This document shows positions 34,601 to 46,727 of a stretch of DNA of 64,000 nt, in pieces. Each line of letters starts with the position of its first letter. The first letter of the stretch is position 1. Origin of the DNA: Lyophyllum atratum (taxonomy: Eukaryota; Basidiomycota; Agaricomycetes; Agaricales; Lyophyllaceae); the NCBI GenBank assembly GCA_014905825.1, contig JACGCN010000046.1, positions 248,001-312,000 of the forward strand. The letters run 5' to 3'. The notes beneath the pieces are model-generated. The model did not search any database, was not told the origin of the DNA, and saw only the letters and a program-made list of their open reading frames with translations. The translations under genes were made by a program, and so were the position numbers.

Positions 34601-36739
34601 CTACGACTCCTTTCCGAGCACGGAGAGGTGGGAGAGCGGGGGGGGGGGGGAGGTGGGCACCTCACACTCGACTGATCTTTCCACTCGAGGATAGTTGTGG
34701 GCTGTCGGTAACTCTGACTCTCGCTGTGAAGTAAAATTATACTGTAAGCCGCCGTCGAGAATAGGGTATCGCGAATGCGCCTTACTTTGAGAGAATCCGG
34801 TCCCGGAGAGCGGGATGGTCTCCATGGGTCGTTTGGTACTTCCGCTCTTGATGCTATTCCTCGAGTTCAACCTGGACGATAGAGGGGGGCTGTTAGGACA
34901 GACAACCGATTGGGATATAGGGTTACGCACGTCACCAACAAGGAGTTCACGTAGACTGTGGATTATGAGTTATGGAAAGATGCTATTAGGAATGATGATA
35001 TGACGCACTTTTGCTGATAATCTCAGTGAACACTACAAGGTATTGATTAGCTTTTCGATCACAAGGGAAGACATAGATAGACGAACAGGTGAACATGGTG
35101 CTGGTGAGCAGCGTGTGGAACTAGAAATAGTAGCGTCGTTAGTATCAAGAATAAAATACAGACGATGGGGAAGAGCGACTGACAGTCACGAAAGTGCAAA
35201 TAGACATCGCGGCCGTGACGAGACCGACATTGACGCTAAACAAATCACAGTAAGTCCGCCCAGACCACATAAGAGTGCCTCCTCGACAGACCTGTAGATG
35301 ATCAAGCGATCGATGATGTTCTCAGTCCTATCCCGATCATCGTCCATGAGCCGGCGCACAGTGTTTTCAGTCAACTAGTGAAGACGTACGAGTTGAACCC
35401 GGACCGCGACCGATTGAGGAAATGAACGAGGGAGAGACTGATGAAGAGATCGCATGCCATGGCTCCTGCCAGTTGCGTCGAGTACAGAGCCTGTGTAACG
35501 GGTTCAGCACTCTAGAGAGGTCTTTTTTTGTTCGGTCGCCTCTCACCTGGATGGTAGGTTCGTGCACGGAGGTAAGATTTGGGTTCACGAAACTAGGGGT
35601 TCAGGTTTAGATATCACCACGACTCAGATGCGAGGCGAGGACATACAGCAAAGTGTCGCAAGCTATGCAACTTGTCAGAGAAAAGAAAAAACCGCAGTTA
35701 TGATTATGAGACTCACCGACGCCGAAGCCTAAATCGAGTTCAAGTCAAGTTGAGCATACACGGATCTGCTTGATCACGACGTGGTCTCATACCGAATTGT
35801 ACAAATGATGTGAGTGCCTAAGGGGGATGAGAAACGCGCTGCGTGAAGCCTAATGAGAATAACATACAATGAGCCCCACAGCAAACTTCCTCCATTTATG
35901 CAAGTTGCTGACTACGAGTCGCAGTCAGTATACGACGACGCAACCAGCAAATACAGGAAATCAACGCACTTGAGTAGACCCTCCATCCGTAGAAGGCTTG
36001 TACAAGACTCGTTATGATGACCTGGAATCATTTTCAATACCAAGTAATTGTACAGAGGTCACCGACTTACTGTAAGCCCAAATGACACCTAGTGGTAACA
36101 TTGTCAGGCGCGAGCGATCTAAAAAGATAGGCAACAGATTAGACGTACAGCAAAAGATCTAGGGGGATGGGGTCAGCGTATGGCCTAAAGAATTTCTATC
36201 AGCTCACTTTCTAATCAAGAACATCCCCAGGAGATTTTCCGGCTGCTTTGCAATCACATAGAAGAAGTGGGCGGCCTCGCTGACCAAGAACAGATGCGCC
36301 GTTTCCAGCACGCTGCGAGTTTAAAAATGGGCACAGTTATTGTCCGCGAAAAGGGCAAGAGAGGATGCGATCCTTACAACAGTGTGGCGACCTACATGAC
36401 GCGCATATTATATTAACGGACCGCCAGCATAGTAACGATGCCACAGACTCACCAGAATCTTCCTGTAGACATGATCCCCAGGGTACGTGCGATAGTAATA
36501 CGCCGTCTGCGCACATGTAATCCCGAACAGGCTGATACCCCTCGATGAGCAAGAACCCAAAACTTCATCGCAAGGGTCGCAACTTACGCGCAAGAAACCA
36601 TGACGCCTAGGATGGTGGCGGGCGCCAGTTAGGGACGATATAAGACGACAATCATTGTGAATGGATCCTTACCGATCAAGAACGGTCCCTCCGTCGTTCC
36701 GTAGTTAATCAAGGGTGCGCCGGGTGCCGTGGTAGCCAT
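34601..36739 (-). CDS. DUF6534-type multi-spanning membrane protein
   Basis: Many short exons. Starts MATTAPGAPLINYGTTEGPFLIGVMVSCAGISLFGITCAQTAYYYRTYPGDHVYRKIL. Then VLETAHLFLVSEAAHFFYVIAKQ, LTMLPLGVIWA, VIITSLVQAFYGWRVYS, SNLHKWRKFAVGLIV and RTENIIDRLIIYTG..LGGLTVICLASMSVS can be read, and a soluble tail LNSRNSIKSGSTKRPMETIPLSGTGF ends at LSVLGKES. This order, with the RD.ID.LI.Y motif and the LNSR tail, is the DUF6534 family, abundant in Agaricomycetes and of unknown function, with about seven predicted helices. Exons between 35190 and 35900 are the least certain. A run of 13 C in the coding strand (34638-34650) encodes the prolines of the tail. Confidence 0.68.
34638..34650. repeat. 13-base homopolymer G tract in a coding exon
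   Basis: Thirteen consecutive G on the plus strand (C in the coding strand), within the exon for the tail PTSPPPPLSHL of the DUF6534 protein, 40-odd bases before its stop codon. Confidence 0.85.
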
Positions 36740-37641
36740 TATCGCAGGATATTCGACTCAGACGCCTGTTAGAAATTTGGAGCAGGGAGGGGGAGGGAGG
36801 TTAATGCGCAGCCCTGGGCTAGCTAGATGGAAGTCCGGTGGGTACAGAGAAGAACTTGTCGTCGTTTAACTTGTGCCGAAGTCGTAATAAGCCCACGCGG
36901 CTCTAAGTCCATACATAGTCCCATTTGCAGGTGTGCAGATCGACGGGGATAGAGTGGGAACAATGATCATTGGGAAGAGTTGGGAGGTAGCCTTGTGATC
37001 GTGATGCGGCCGAAGTTTTTTGATGCCTAGGTGTTGACGGCAGCTCTGCCACAAGGTGATGCGATAACACCTATTGAGCCCATCAAGCTGTTGAACCGGT
37101 TCACTCACTGTACTTAGATTGACCATGATGGACTTCTTTTTTGAAGAAGCCTCCGAAAACGTTTCATGACATCGATTCTCCCATCACGTCGGATACATAG
37201 TCTAGCATCGGGTCCCCGATATGCCCTGAAGACACACGATGACGACGGATGGCATGGCGCGAACGTGCTCATCAGGGTCTACATAGCTCTTGAAATACGC
37301 CGCAGATGTGTTTTGATTAACATATAGAGCGATTCTTCCTATTTTTGAATTTGATAGGACATTTGCACAGCGATGGGAGCCTTGTGGGATTGGAGACCGT
37401 GAATCAAACAAATTCTGCTTCGACTCCCACGTTCTTCGTGAATTTATCAAACGACGATGTCGCGAATAGTGGCGCCCTAGGAAGTCTATCAAGCGCGCGT
37501 GGAGGTGGGACTTCAGAAAGTAGAGCCTGGAGTGACGAGCTATAATCAGCTGGGTATTTGCCATGGATTGAATAGTAAAAGTGAAGCAAGAGTTTCTTGA
37601 TATCTCCGTATCTCGTAGAGCTGCAAAACCTGTAATCATAG
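36740..37641. other. Intergenic region without a recognisable gene
   Basis: Contains the DUF6534 promoter and the 3' flank of the methyltransferase. Minus-strand ORFs (37639-37202, 145 codons; 37126-36866) have no domain, and I do not call them. Confidence 0.4.
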
Positions 37642-38402
37642 CTACAGAACCCCTGGGATGAATCTACAGGGCACCTTCCGACTGTATACGGCCCATTCAT
37701 CACCGAACACCTTCTTCAAACCCTCATCTTCGATTTTCCCTCTCCGCAACATGCTCGTCGTCGAGAAGATGCTGAGGAAATGGAAAGCATAGAGCAACAT
37801 GCCAACGAATGTGTGATTTAGATTGCATTGCTGGATCCAGCCTCCGCTCTCGGCAAGCATGATGTTGGCACCGAGGATGACGAGGATGAGAGCGGTGTAG
37901 CCTGGGTGCCGCACATACGCGTATGGACCCGTTTTAATCAGACGATGGTCCTTACGAATAGTGATTTGGAAAGTGAAGAGAGTGCCGAGGCTGTGGTAAC
38001 ACCACGCGCGAACCAAGGCGTTCGATATAACGAGGGAGGCTCCAAATAAGAAAAGAGGAGACACAGTGGAGATGGAGTGAGGATTCGAGACGTTACATAT
38101 CCGTGATAAGACGAGCGATGATTGTGGTGTGGAGGGGTATTGGATGGCGGCGATGGTAAGCATCTCGAAGATCATTGCAGTAACAATGGCTGTCTGAGCG
38201 GGTTGGTCAATTCGGGTATTTCTTGCCAAGAACATCTATAGCTTACTTTGGAAATACGAGAGAGGTTGTGGGCGATAAACCCGAAGAACCCATCGACATG
38301 AAGCTGGTCTTTGTCGGAAGGGTAATCGGGTGGAGTTAAGGAGTACCAGTACCCAGCTGCAGACAATCCTGTTAGGACGAGCTTGATTTGGGAGGGATCC
38401 AT
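37642..38402 (-). CDS. Isoprenylcysteine carboxyl methyltransferase (ICMT/Ste14) homologue
   Basis: Integral membrane methyltransferase that carboxyl-methylates C-terminal prenyl-cysteines using S-adenosylmethionine at the ER. Two exons joined at SRISK|TAIVTAM. The conserved C-terminal core is clear: LGTLFTFQITIRKDHRLIKTGPYAYVRHPGYTALIL, containing the KTGPY.Y.RHPGY signature, then a hydrophobic helix and KIEDEGLKKVFGDEWAVYSRKVPCRFIPGVL, where the E..L...FG..W..Y pattern is characteristic. About 235 residues with four to five hydrophobic segments. It is shorter and more divergent than housekeeping Ste14; basidiomycetes often carry several such paralogues, sometimes beside metabolite genes, so the substrate may not be Ras-type proteins. 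Confidence 0.85.
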
Positions 38403-38742
38403 TCCTGAGGTATCTGAGATGGCGTGGGCTGCGAAGGATGGGGTCCCCTTTGTACTCCGCCTCCGATATTGTTCACGGGTTCGGAATGGACATCAGTGGA
38501 AGAAGCACAATCAGAACGCGAATTCAGCCTTGGCGGGCATCACCAGAGCCGGAGCAAGGCGGTGCAAATATCATATATCAGGACCCAGCGCAGACCTGCC
38601 GCAGACCAAGAAGAGCATGCTCAAAAAAGAGCTGATATGATAGTGATAGTTGAGGTTCAACCGTACAACCGTAGATGTTGCCACTTGATCGAACTAGTGA
38701 CTCGTGTACAAACAAGCAGCAGCGTGATCAAAAAATTCCTTG

Positions 38743-39360
38743 TGGGGCGCCTAGGGTTCTGTGTAAAACGACGAGTTTTATACCACGTGTAATTTACATA
38801 GGTAATTTACAGTAATTTACATGTTTTATACAAATCCAGAATCCAGTCATGTAAAAAACCCCTGCTTAGATTTTCGACCAGTGTCGAGCTTGTCAACTTC
38901 ATTGATCTCAGACAGCTCTTTTGCCACATCCTCGCACTGCTGTACAGTTTTCTTGCGGCCGAGCCCGCAGTTAAGGCCAAATTGACAAAATCTTTTGGTT
39001 GTGTGGTCGAGGCGAGTGCAGATGAGGGAGATGGAGGCGAGTTTGCTCTCCAATCATGCCGGGTGTGACCCATCATTCTGTACCAGATTTTCTTGATCTG
39101 GACTAGGTATTTCCTCCCGGAGATGTTTATTGGGTGTCTCCTTGCTTGCCCGCCTCTTGGCGTCTCCCTGCGATTCGATTCAACCGAATCGACGGTCCTC
39201 GAGGTTTTTTTTTCCTGGAAAATTGAATTACCACGTGTATTTAGAAAAATTTGTATTTTACATCGTAATTTACCTTATTTACATTGGCTAAATTCCCAGC
39301 TGGTAATTTACCGACTTAGTTACACCCCTCGGAGTTCTACACAGAACCCTAGGGGCGCCA
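38743..39360. mobile_element. MITE-like element with imperfect terminal inverted repeats
   Basis: The ends TGGGGCGCCTAGGGTTCTGTG (from 38743) and, inverted, TGGCGCCCCTAGGGTTCTGTG (up to 39360) match over about 33 bp with five mismatches. Repeated GTAATTTAC words occur just inside both ends (about 38785-38820 and 39265-39315). The length is 618 bp. No clear target-site duplication is seen, and interior ORFs (89 codons, minus) carry no transposase motif. It lies between the divergent methyltransferase and P450-2 genes. Confidence 0.7.
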
Positions 39361-39609
39361 TACGCATCTGCTCATCCACATATTATTACCTCGAGTGCCA
39401 TTCATCACTGCTATCAGATGTCTATGGAATCCAGTACTTTGTTCCGATCGGCAGCATGTTCTGTGCTAATAATGCCCCCACGATGATGAAACGGAGGCGA
39501 CCAGGAAGCTGATGGAGAGCGCTGTATTTGTCCGACATGGCGGACGATTCCTGATGTTACTTCGAAGTACCTGTCTTACACCTCCCAAGGGATTTCCCAT
39601 CCGCTCAGC

Positions 39610-41776
39610 ATGTCTTGCTCTTCCTTGTTGTCTTTGGGCTGCTGCTGCATAGCAGGCTTTGTACGTCTTTCATTGTGACATCTGCGTCTAATCTGATGTC
39701 TGTCAAGGGAACATGGGCTGTCTTGAATCGCCGTGAAGTTAGAGGCGACCACGCTTTCGTCGTTTTCGCCACTTGTTTTATCGCGTTATACTTGGGAGTC
39801 CACCTGCACTCAAACCTATCACTGAGAGAGGACCTATGGAAAACCTTTCAACTATCGGCGACTTGCGCCTCCTCTCTGATACTATCTACAATTTGTTATC
39901 GCCTCTCGCCTTACCACCCTCTCGCCGCGTTCCCTGGACCCGTATTATGGCGTATCAGCACCCTTCGTCTCGTGATTTCGTCCTTCCATGGTTATCGACA
40001 TATCACCCTGGACTTGCTTCATAAAAAGTACGGCAAGTTCGTGCGAATAGGTATGTCGAGCAACTCAATTTACAATAGTATCGCTCATCCGTGCCAGGGC
40101 CAAATCACTTGTCGATCAACTCGTCTTCTGCGGCTGGAATTCTCTACTCATCTCCCGTCATGGACAAGGGTCCATCTTATAACAGTCCCGGACATGTGCC
40201 TGGCGTCTCGCTCTTTTTCAAGCATACGCGTGAGGAGCATGCCGCTCGTAAGCGCATCTGGTCCTCGGGGTTCACCGCCAACGCGTGAGTAATTGTAGTC
40301 TCCCAGTGTCTGCCAGAATCTGACTTATGACACCTGGCAGCTTCACACAATATTGCTACCCGATGGACAGACGTGTCTGGGAACTCACGCAATGCCTGCA
40401 AGAAAGATCAGCCTCAAGGGGTGTCGTCGACTTGGCAGATGCTCTTGCGCACTGGTCATATGATTTCATGGTGCGGCGACTGGCGACCGATGAGAGATTG
40501 CGAAATTAATCGTCCTTTTCAGGGCGAAATGGTTTTTGGTGGATGTAATGACTTGGTGCGGTAGTTCCACGTGGATTTTGTATCTCTTGGCTGAATGCAC
40601 TGTAGGAGCTGATGAAGGATGGTGACAAGGAAAACCTTGTCGGAGGCGGAAAGATGGCCATGGCCATCGTCGATTCGTATGTAATCGCCTTTCCCATGTA
40701 TCGCGTACGCCATTGACACGTCAGGTAGGTTTGGCCAAGCGCCTTGGTTGCTTGACATACTTTGGCACCTGCCCGCCTCTCAGGATGTTCACCAATTGCG
40801 AAGGGCGGCACAGAGGATGATGCAAAACCGCGTCAAGCAATCCAAGAACGTCGATATTCAAGACGTGTCCTCGTACCTTGTTCGTGCCTTTCTCCCATGT
40901 CCATGTTTTACCGTTGCCGAGGCTTCTGTTCTAGCTAGCGGGAGATCCAGCTTCTGGAGATCATATCCCCGACACAGAGTTGGAAATCGACGCACTCGTT
41001 GCTGTCCAGGCTGGTACGACCCTGACCATCAGGACGCATCAGACCAACTGACCAGAATGTAGGATCGGACAATACAGCGACACTCCTTGGGATGGCCTTC
41101 TACTATATCCTTGCAGATCGGAGAATATACAGGAAGCTGCAACAGGAGCTGGACGCGCATTTCTCCGATCCGAAGGATACGTTGGAACTCGACAAGCTTG
41201 CGGAGTTGCCTTATCTCAACGCTGTGGTGAATGAGGCACTTCGGATAGGGACACCTTTCTTCTTACCGCGCGTTGTGCCCGACGAGGGCATCAACGTTGA
41301 TGGCATCCGGATCCCCAAGGGCTCAATCGTGGCCCTTGCGGCTTACAGCCAGCAAATCAGTGAAGATAACTTTGGCCCAGACGCCTTGGTACGTCTCGCA
41401 GGTTCTAGAGCTCTATGACAGGCTTATGATCCCGTAGGTATTCCGCCCCGAGAGATGGCTCGAAGATGATGGTACTGGCTTAAACAAGTCCGCCATGTTT
41501 TCTTTCACGTCAGGTACATTCCGCGTCGCGTAGCCTCATTTACACCCATCGGCTGACAGATACGCTACTACTTCAGGCAGGTTCGTGTGCATCGCAAAGA
41601 CGTTTGCGCTTCACGAGCTGCGCTTTGTGCTCGGGCGCCTGATCCTGAACCTTGAGCTGAACCTCGCGCCTGGCTTCGACGTTGACCAGTTCCGTCGGGG
41701 TATCCGCAACTTGCGAACGACAGTATTCGACCACCCGCTGATGGTGGAGGTCAAACCCCGTGTTGTGAAGGTATAA
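39610..41776 (+). CDS. Cytochrome P450 (P450-2)
   Basis: About 520 residues. I place the start at ATG 39610 with a first intron at 39661-39707; an ATG at 39693 is an alternative. Then comes a hydrophobic N-terminus and CYRLSPYHPLAAFPGPVLWRIS (hinge), HKKYGKFVRIGPNHLSI, I-helix VQAGSDNTATLLG, ExxR in NEALRI, FRPERWLEDD, and the haem loop FSFTSGRFVCIAKTFALHELR. The haem loop fits FxxGxxxC, but the usual Gly two after Cys is Ala. All introns close the frame, including a GTTCGT donor before the LAGDPASGDHIPD exon. It is paralogous to P450-3 at 44615 (shared YRxSPFHPLAxxPGP and YGxFVRIGPNxLS), so the two probably arose by local duplication. Divergent from the methyltransferase; the cyclase gene faces it. 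Confidence 0.87.
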
Positions 41777-42308
41777 TTCTACGCGTAGGTCTAGACTCGC
41801 GGTCTCTTCTTTTGCTTGTAATGTAGGGTGTGTAAGATGTAAAAAAGGAAGGAAACAGGTGTCCCCATGAAGGCACTGCGCGTTCTCATCTGATTGACAT
41901 GAGGTTCTCGCCCCAAAGTCTTGATTTGTCCTACATTCCAAGTAGTAGTTTATCATGCTCGAGATCATTCCATCTCCCCGTAACTTTGGGTACTCGCACC
42001 ATGAATATCTTACCTTCGAGAACTACTTTGGCCATGGGTGTTGATGGGATACCTAGACAACTGGCATACGCCGAAGTGAGATGTATCCTATGCGCTTTCC
42101 CAGCACCAGTTGCACGTTCATGCACTGATTCGATTCGTGATCATGGTTGTGATAGACATTGACATATGTTCATGACCCCGCTCACGACATGCCATCATCG
42201 AAGCGAGTATAAGAAATGCATCTTCGTGATTGATTACAGACTGACAAAATTTATCTGGTATATTCGACGCCCTGATACCTGTACCCTAAGTAGGAACCCT
42301 AGTCGAGC
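41777..42308. other. Convergent intergenic region
   Basis: 3' flanks of P450-2 and the cyclase gene. ORFs of up to 131 codons here overlap the coding exons or lack motifs. Confidence 0.4.
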
Positions 42309-43988
42309 TTAGAACTGGGCGGCAGCGTTGGCGGGGCTGGCACATCCACCAATGCTAAGTAGGAAAGATGCAGTAAATCAATATCAACCTCCTTTAGGCA
42401 CGATGGGCGATGTGAACGTACATAGAGAGTGGCCAGGAAGTGAAATAGAAGGTGTAACGCCCAGTCTCCTTGCAGTAAGCAGAGAGTTCCTCGACGTCGA
42501 AGAATTCACCTGCGATGACGTCACTATGTCAACCGGGACGAATCAGGGGAGAGGAAGATGGCCTACCGATGGGCATGCCCCACAAGCTGTCAGATAAAGA
42601 AGTGTTAGGTGACAGTCAAATAGTTGGAAACGATCAGAACTTGCCCAAGCATCGTCTAAAATGACGGAAATTAGTACGACATACAATGCAAATCAGAAGG
42701 CGAGATAGCGCACTTGATGGAGATGGTGTGTGCCCTCGGCAGGAGGCCAGCACTGAGAAAACACATTTGAGACAGGACCTTGGCACGTAACCGTGTGGAC
42801 CTTACCTCCAAAGCAGGCTGATCAGAACCCACGGCAGCAAAATGATTGTTCCAGATGAAGCGTTTCATGTCATCAGAGTTATCAATACCAGCGCTAAGGG
42901 GGAAGGCAACACATTAATAACAGCCAACGCAAATTATCAAGTCACTGACCAGTGTTCTTCCTTCGCGCCGAGCTCGGCACGCGCCTCATTGGTGGTGGTA
43001 TTGTATTTCTGAATGAATCCGACGCGCAGGATCAGGATGTCGCCCTGGCGGAACTCCACACCCTGCTTCTTGGCGCACGCCTCTAAGTCTGCGACTCCGA
43101 TGGCGTGGGAGGTGAACGGGTCGTAGGGAAGCTCCTTGCCACCTTCAGTGTAGAAACGGACGAGATCGAGGAGAACACCGCGGCCACAGATACCATGTTT
43201 GGCCCAGTCTGATATGACGCAGTGTAAGCGAAAAGAAACAAGCGAGAGACGGGTCGGAAGGAGATGTACGTTGGATTCCGAGCTTGCTAAGTTTGGGATC
43301 GATGTTAAGGGGATCAGGGATTGCGTGACGGCCCAAGGGAAGCGAGTCGGCAGCGACCCTGTTTTGTTTCCTCGTGAGCCTCTCGCGTTTAGTAAAGGGT
43401 TGGGAAAGATCTACCCCTTGTAGTAGACACCGTGTTCAACAACGCCGAAATGCTTCATACCATCCCATTGAGTGCCAGATTGGGTATTCTAGGACGTATC
43501 ATATCTTAGTCATGGATCTGCGATGTCAACGAATTCTTACGATGTAAAGATCGTCATCCCTAACAGAGAGAAGTCCAGGCAACTTCAGCATATGAGTGAC
43601 CTCGGGCGTCTTCCGCGCAAACATGGGCTGGAAGCACATTTAGAATCGGAAGGCGTTACGCGCAACAACATCAGACGAACGTTCTCTGGGAAGTTGACGG
43701 GCCTTTTTACGATCTGGTAAGCATAGAAACCCCTTGCTGAATGAGCGGTACCCTCACCAGTTCAAAGAGAATGACTTTCCAGTCCTGTGACGGCCACAAT
43801 ATGAGGATGCAGATCTTTCGCTTCGATTGACATAGCTCTTACCGGATCTCTTCTTGGGCAGCACGTTTGACAACCTCCTCTGTGAGCAGGCCGACAGTGC
43901 CGAGTTCATCATCCTCCGGGAACACATCCCAAGCACATCCAGGGTAGTTCTTGTAGTTGGGGAGCTCGTCAAAAGTGGGAAGCGACAT
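42309..43988 (-). CDS. Putative cyclase-family enzyme (kynurenine-formamidase-like fold)
   Basis: Start MSLPTFDELPNYKNYPGCAWDVFPEDDELGTVGLLTEEVVKRAAQEEI, then (after introns) TGKSFSLNWPVNFPE and ARKTPEVTHMLKLPG. The QSGTQWDGMKHFG block corresponds to the metal-binding HxGTHxDxPxH motif of PF04199 cyclases in its fungal Q-W variant. Next come WAKHGICGRGVLLDLVRFY, GVEFRQGDILILRVGFIQKYN, DNSDDMKRFIWNNHFAAVGSDQPALE, LWGMPIGEFFDVEELSAYCKETG and YTFYFTSWPLSIIGGCASPANAAAQF at the end. About 340 residues. Family members include metal-dependent amidohydrolases (arylformamidase) and polyketide-type cyclases; most fungal ones are uncharacterised. It shares a 626-bp divergent region with P450-3 and so may be co-regulated with it. 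Confidence 0.85.
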
Positions 43989-44614
43989 GTCTTTGGTTCT
44001 GAGTGGTTAGAGCTCGCGTTCGGGATCCGGGCTTATATCTATAAACGACACCGCAACAGAGCTGCCCATGGGTACCATGATACTGATGACATGCCCTTCT
44101 TGATGAAGGAGCATCAAGAAGCATGATCCAGGTGCGGTACCTAGTCCGGCTATGATGTTTTGAAGAAAAGCCGGGGTCTTGTGATACGGATTGCCAATTT
44201 ACCTACGATACGCTCGAAGTCAGCGTTCCAACTGTTGCTCTTTTAACCTTACCTTCCTTTACCGGAGGTAGATCATCATCATCATCCAGAGATAACGCAC
44301 ATCTGACACGGCAATCAATGATGTGAGAATATCCAAAGCAGATTGTTCGGCGAGGGCCGTGCGACACCGAGCTGGTGGAATGGCAAATCACAGACCATTA
44401 CATGGTGGCATTAACGGGCGTGCCGGTTCGTACGCCCTAATCAGCGAAACTGTGATGATCGAGGAACGAGTTAAAGGCGTATTCAAGAAGTCGGTCAATC
44501 TATCATCTTCCCCACCGCGTCACGGTGCCCAACTCACAGTCCGGTGCTTTGCGGCTCACACTTTGCCTCTGCGTAGCTCTGCATCGAATACGAATCCTTG
44601 GATCATTTACCACG
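43989..44614. other. Divergent promoter region, cyclase and P450-3
   Basis: Between the oppositely oriented starts at 43988 and 44615. No gene seen. It probably contains both promoters; an ATCATCATCATC run lies near 44273. Confidence 0.45.
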
Positions 44615-46727
44615 ATGAACCCACTTCTGCAGGTGGTTGTACTGGGTCTGGTATGTAGCTGAATTACAACTCGGCGGGCCAGTTTTGTTTGACACGTTGC
44701 ACAGCTCAATCATCTGTATTTCCGCAATTATGAACTTAAGAACCCCGTGAAGCTTGCTGCAATCCTCCTTCTTGAACCTGTTGTATTTCTACTCTCGCCC
44801 AGTGTGCCTCGGCCCTTAAGCGCCAGGTTTGTTCTCAGCGTGTATGGAGTGTTTCTCACCACACTTGCCTCGTCCATCACCTTATATCGCATTTCTCCTT
44901 TCCACCCACTGGCAAAATACCCTGGACCTTTCTTAGGGAAGGTGATTGTGCTTTCCCCGGCCTATTTAGCCTCAGATATTCACCAAAGTATCGCATCAGG
45001 TAACCCAATTCTGGAGCTGTTGGGTGCAATGGAACGGACATCAACACCTGGTCACCAGAGCGCTCCACGACAAGTACGGGCCATTCGTCCGGATTGGCAA
45101 GTTCATCGCTGGTCTTGAAGGTTTCTGCCAATCTAACGTTACGATGTGATCGTCTCAGGCCCGAATGAGTTGTCTGTATGTGATGTTGATGCTGCCTTGG
45201 CTATTCTGGGTCCAGGAGGACTTCCGAAAGGTCGATGTACGTATTTTCTTACCGCTCCGTGTTCAGTTTGACTTAATGATGCCACTGTTAGACTACGAAG
45301 CTCGGCAGGACCCTCGTGTTCCGGGCAACCTTCTTGCCCTGAAGGGTCAGGCTCACACAGATCGCCGACGCCTTTGGTCAAGGGCGTTCACCAATGATTC
45401 TCTGGCTGATTTCGAAGAAGCGCTGGCGAAAGAAGCAGAGACTCTCACCGACCGTCTGGCAACGGAGGCGAAATCCGGCGTGGTCGATCTCTCTCACTGG
45501 CTCAGTTACTTTTCGCTGGACTTCATGGGTGAAATGGCGTACGTCGATACTTAATGTAAGGCCTACCAGAGCTGAGAGGTCCACCCAGATTCGGCGGTGG
45601 TTTTGGTATGGTCCACAACGGTCTTGATCCTGACAATATCCAACCTATGTTCGACAAGTTCATGATGTGCGTTATCCACGCGGTCTTAATAATCCATTCA
45701 TTCGAGCTTCTCCAGATCGCTTTCCGTCCTCGCTCAAGTTCCTTGGGGGGTTTCGACCATGCAACGCCTACCATTCCTCTCAAAAAACATCCTAAAGCTG
45801 AGGGGGTTCGCTGTCGAACGTGGCACAGCTCGCATCAAGCAAGGTGCGGAGAAGAAAGACCTCTGGTACCATCTGGTCAGTTACCTTCAACCACCGCGAC
45901 TGGACTCTTTAACGATCACCGATTTTAGTCCGATGAAGCTGGCCTGGAGAAGGAGCGTCCCCCCGTCCGTAACGTTATCGCCGATAGTGGGCTGGCTATG
46001 ATTGCAGGCGCAGATACGACGGCGACTGGCTTGAGCAACCTGTTCTACCTTCTGTTGTCTCACCCGGAATGCCTCAAACGCGTGCAAGCCGAGATTGATA
46101 GTGTGATCCCAAAAGGAGAGAGCCCATTCACGTCATCCAAGCACTCACAGTTGCCATACCTCACGGCTTGCATGTATAGTGCCATCCCACTTCGGTTTTT
46201 AACTCTGGACTAACTTTTGAGTATCACAGAAATGAGGGCTTGAGAGTTCTGCCTCCCTCGCTTACCAGCGGACCCCGACAGGTGCCGGATGGTAGCGGTG
46301 GCCGAGTCTTTTCTGGACGGTATGATCTCTGTTGTTCTAGTCGTAAAATGTTTCTCATGCCATTTTTGATAGCTTCATTCCAGAAGGAACTCAAGTTTAC
46401 ATCCCTCCTTATTCCATGCACCACAATCCCGAGTACTTCTCGCCCAAAACTGACGAATTCGTACCAGAGCGCTGGCTTTCGGGACGCACCGACCAGAATC
46501 AGAAGTTTAACGTGAACGCCTTCATCCCCTTTAGTTTTGGACCTGCCAATTGTGTTGGCAGAAACTTGGCGCGCAGAGAGATGATGATGGTGGCCAGTGC
46601 CATCATTCAGAAGTTCGATCTTCGCTATGCAGATGGTTTCGACGGCAGCTCATGGGAAGAGGATCTACATGACCATTTCCTTACTAGGAGGGGTCCTTTG
46701 TTAGTTGCGTTGTCGCCTCGTCTCTGA
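44615..46727 (+). CDS. Cytochrome P450 (P450-3)
   Basis: Starts MNPLLQVVVLGL, joined to LNHLYFRNYELKNPVKLAAILLLEPVVFLL, a hydrophobic N-terminal region. Then YRISPFHPLAKYPGPFLGK, LVTRALHDKYGPFVRIGPNELSV, YEARQDPRVPGNLLALKG, HTDRRRLWSRAFT, I-helix AMIAGADTTATGLSN, ExxR in INEGLRVLPPS, FVPERWLSGRTDQN, and the haem loop FIPFSFGPANCVGRNLARREM. About 540 residues with the full canonical motif set. The intron at 45097-45158 begins GCAAGT after ...CGGATTG and ends CTCAG, needed to join VRIG to PNELS; it is the second GC-AG intron in the window. It shares its layout with P450-2. The divergent cyclase gene and the nearby desaturases suggest a common pathway. Confidence 0.9.
45097..45158 (+). other. 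GC-AG intron in P450-3
   Basis: GCAAGT..CTCAG borders, required to keep VRIG|PNELSVCDVD in frame; no GT donor in the right phase is nearby. Confidence 0.65.

Noticed and set aside
37202..37639. 145-codon minus ORF after the methyltransferase
   Set aside because: Immediately downstream of the methyltransferase stop, with no motif; probably 3' flank.
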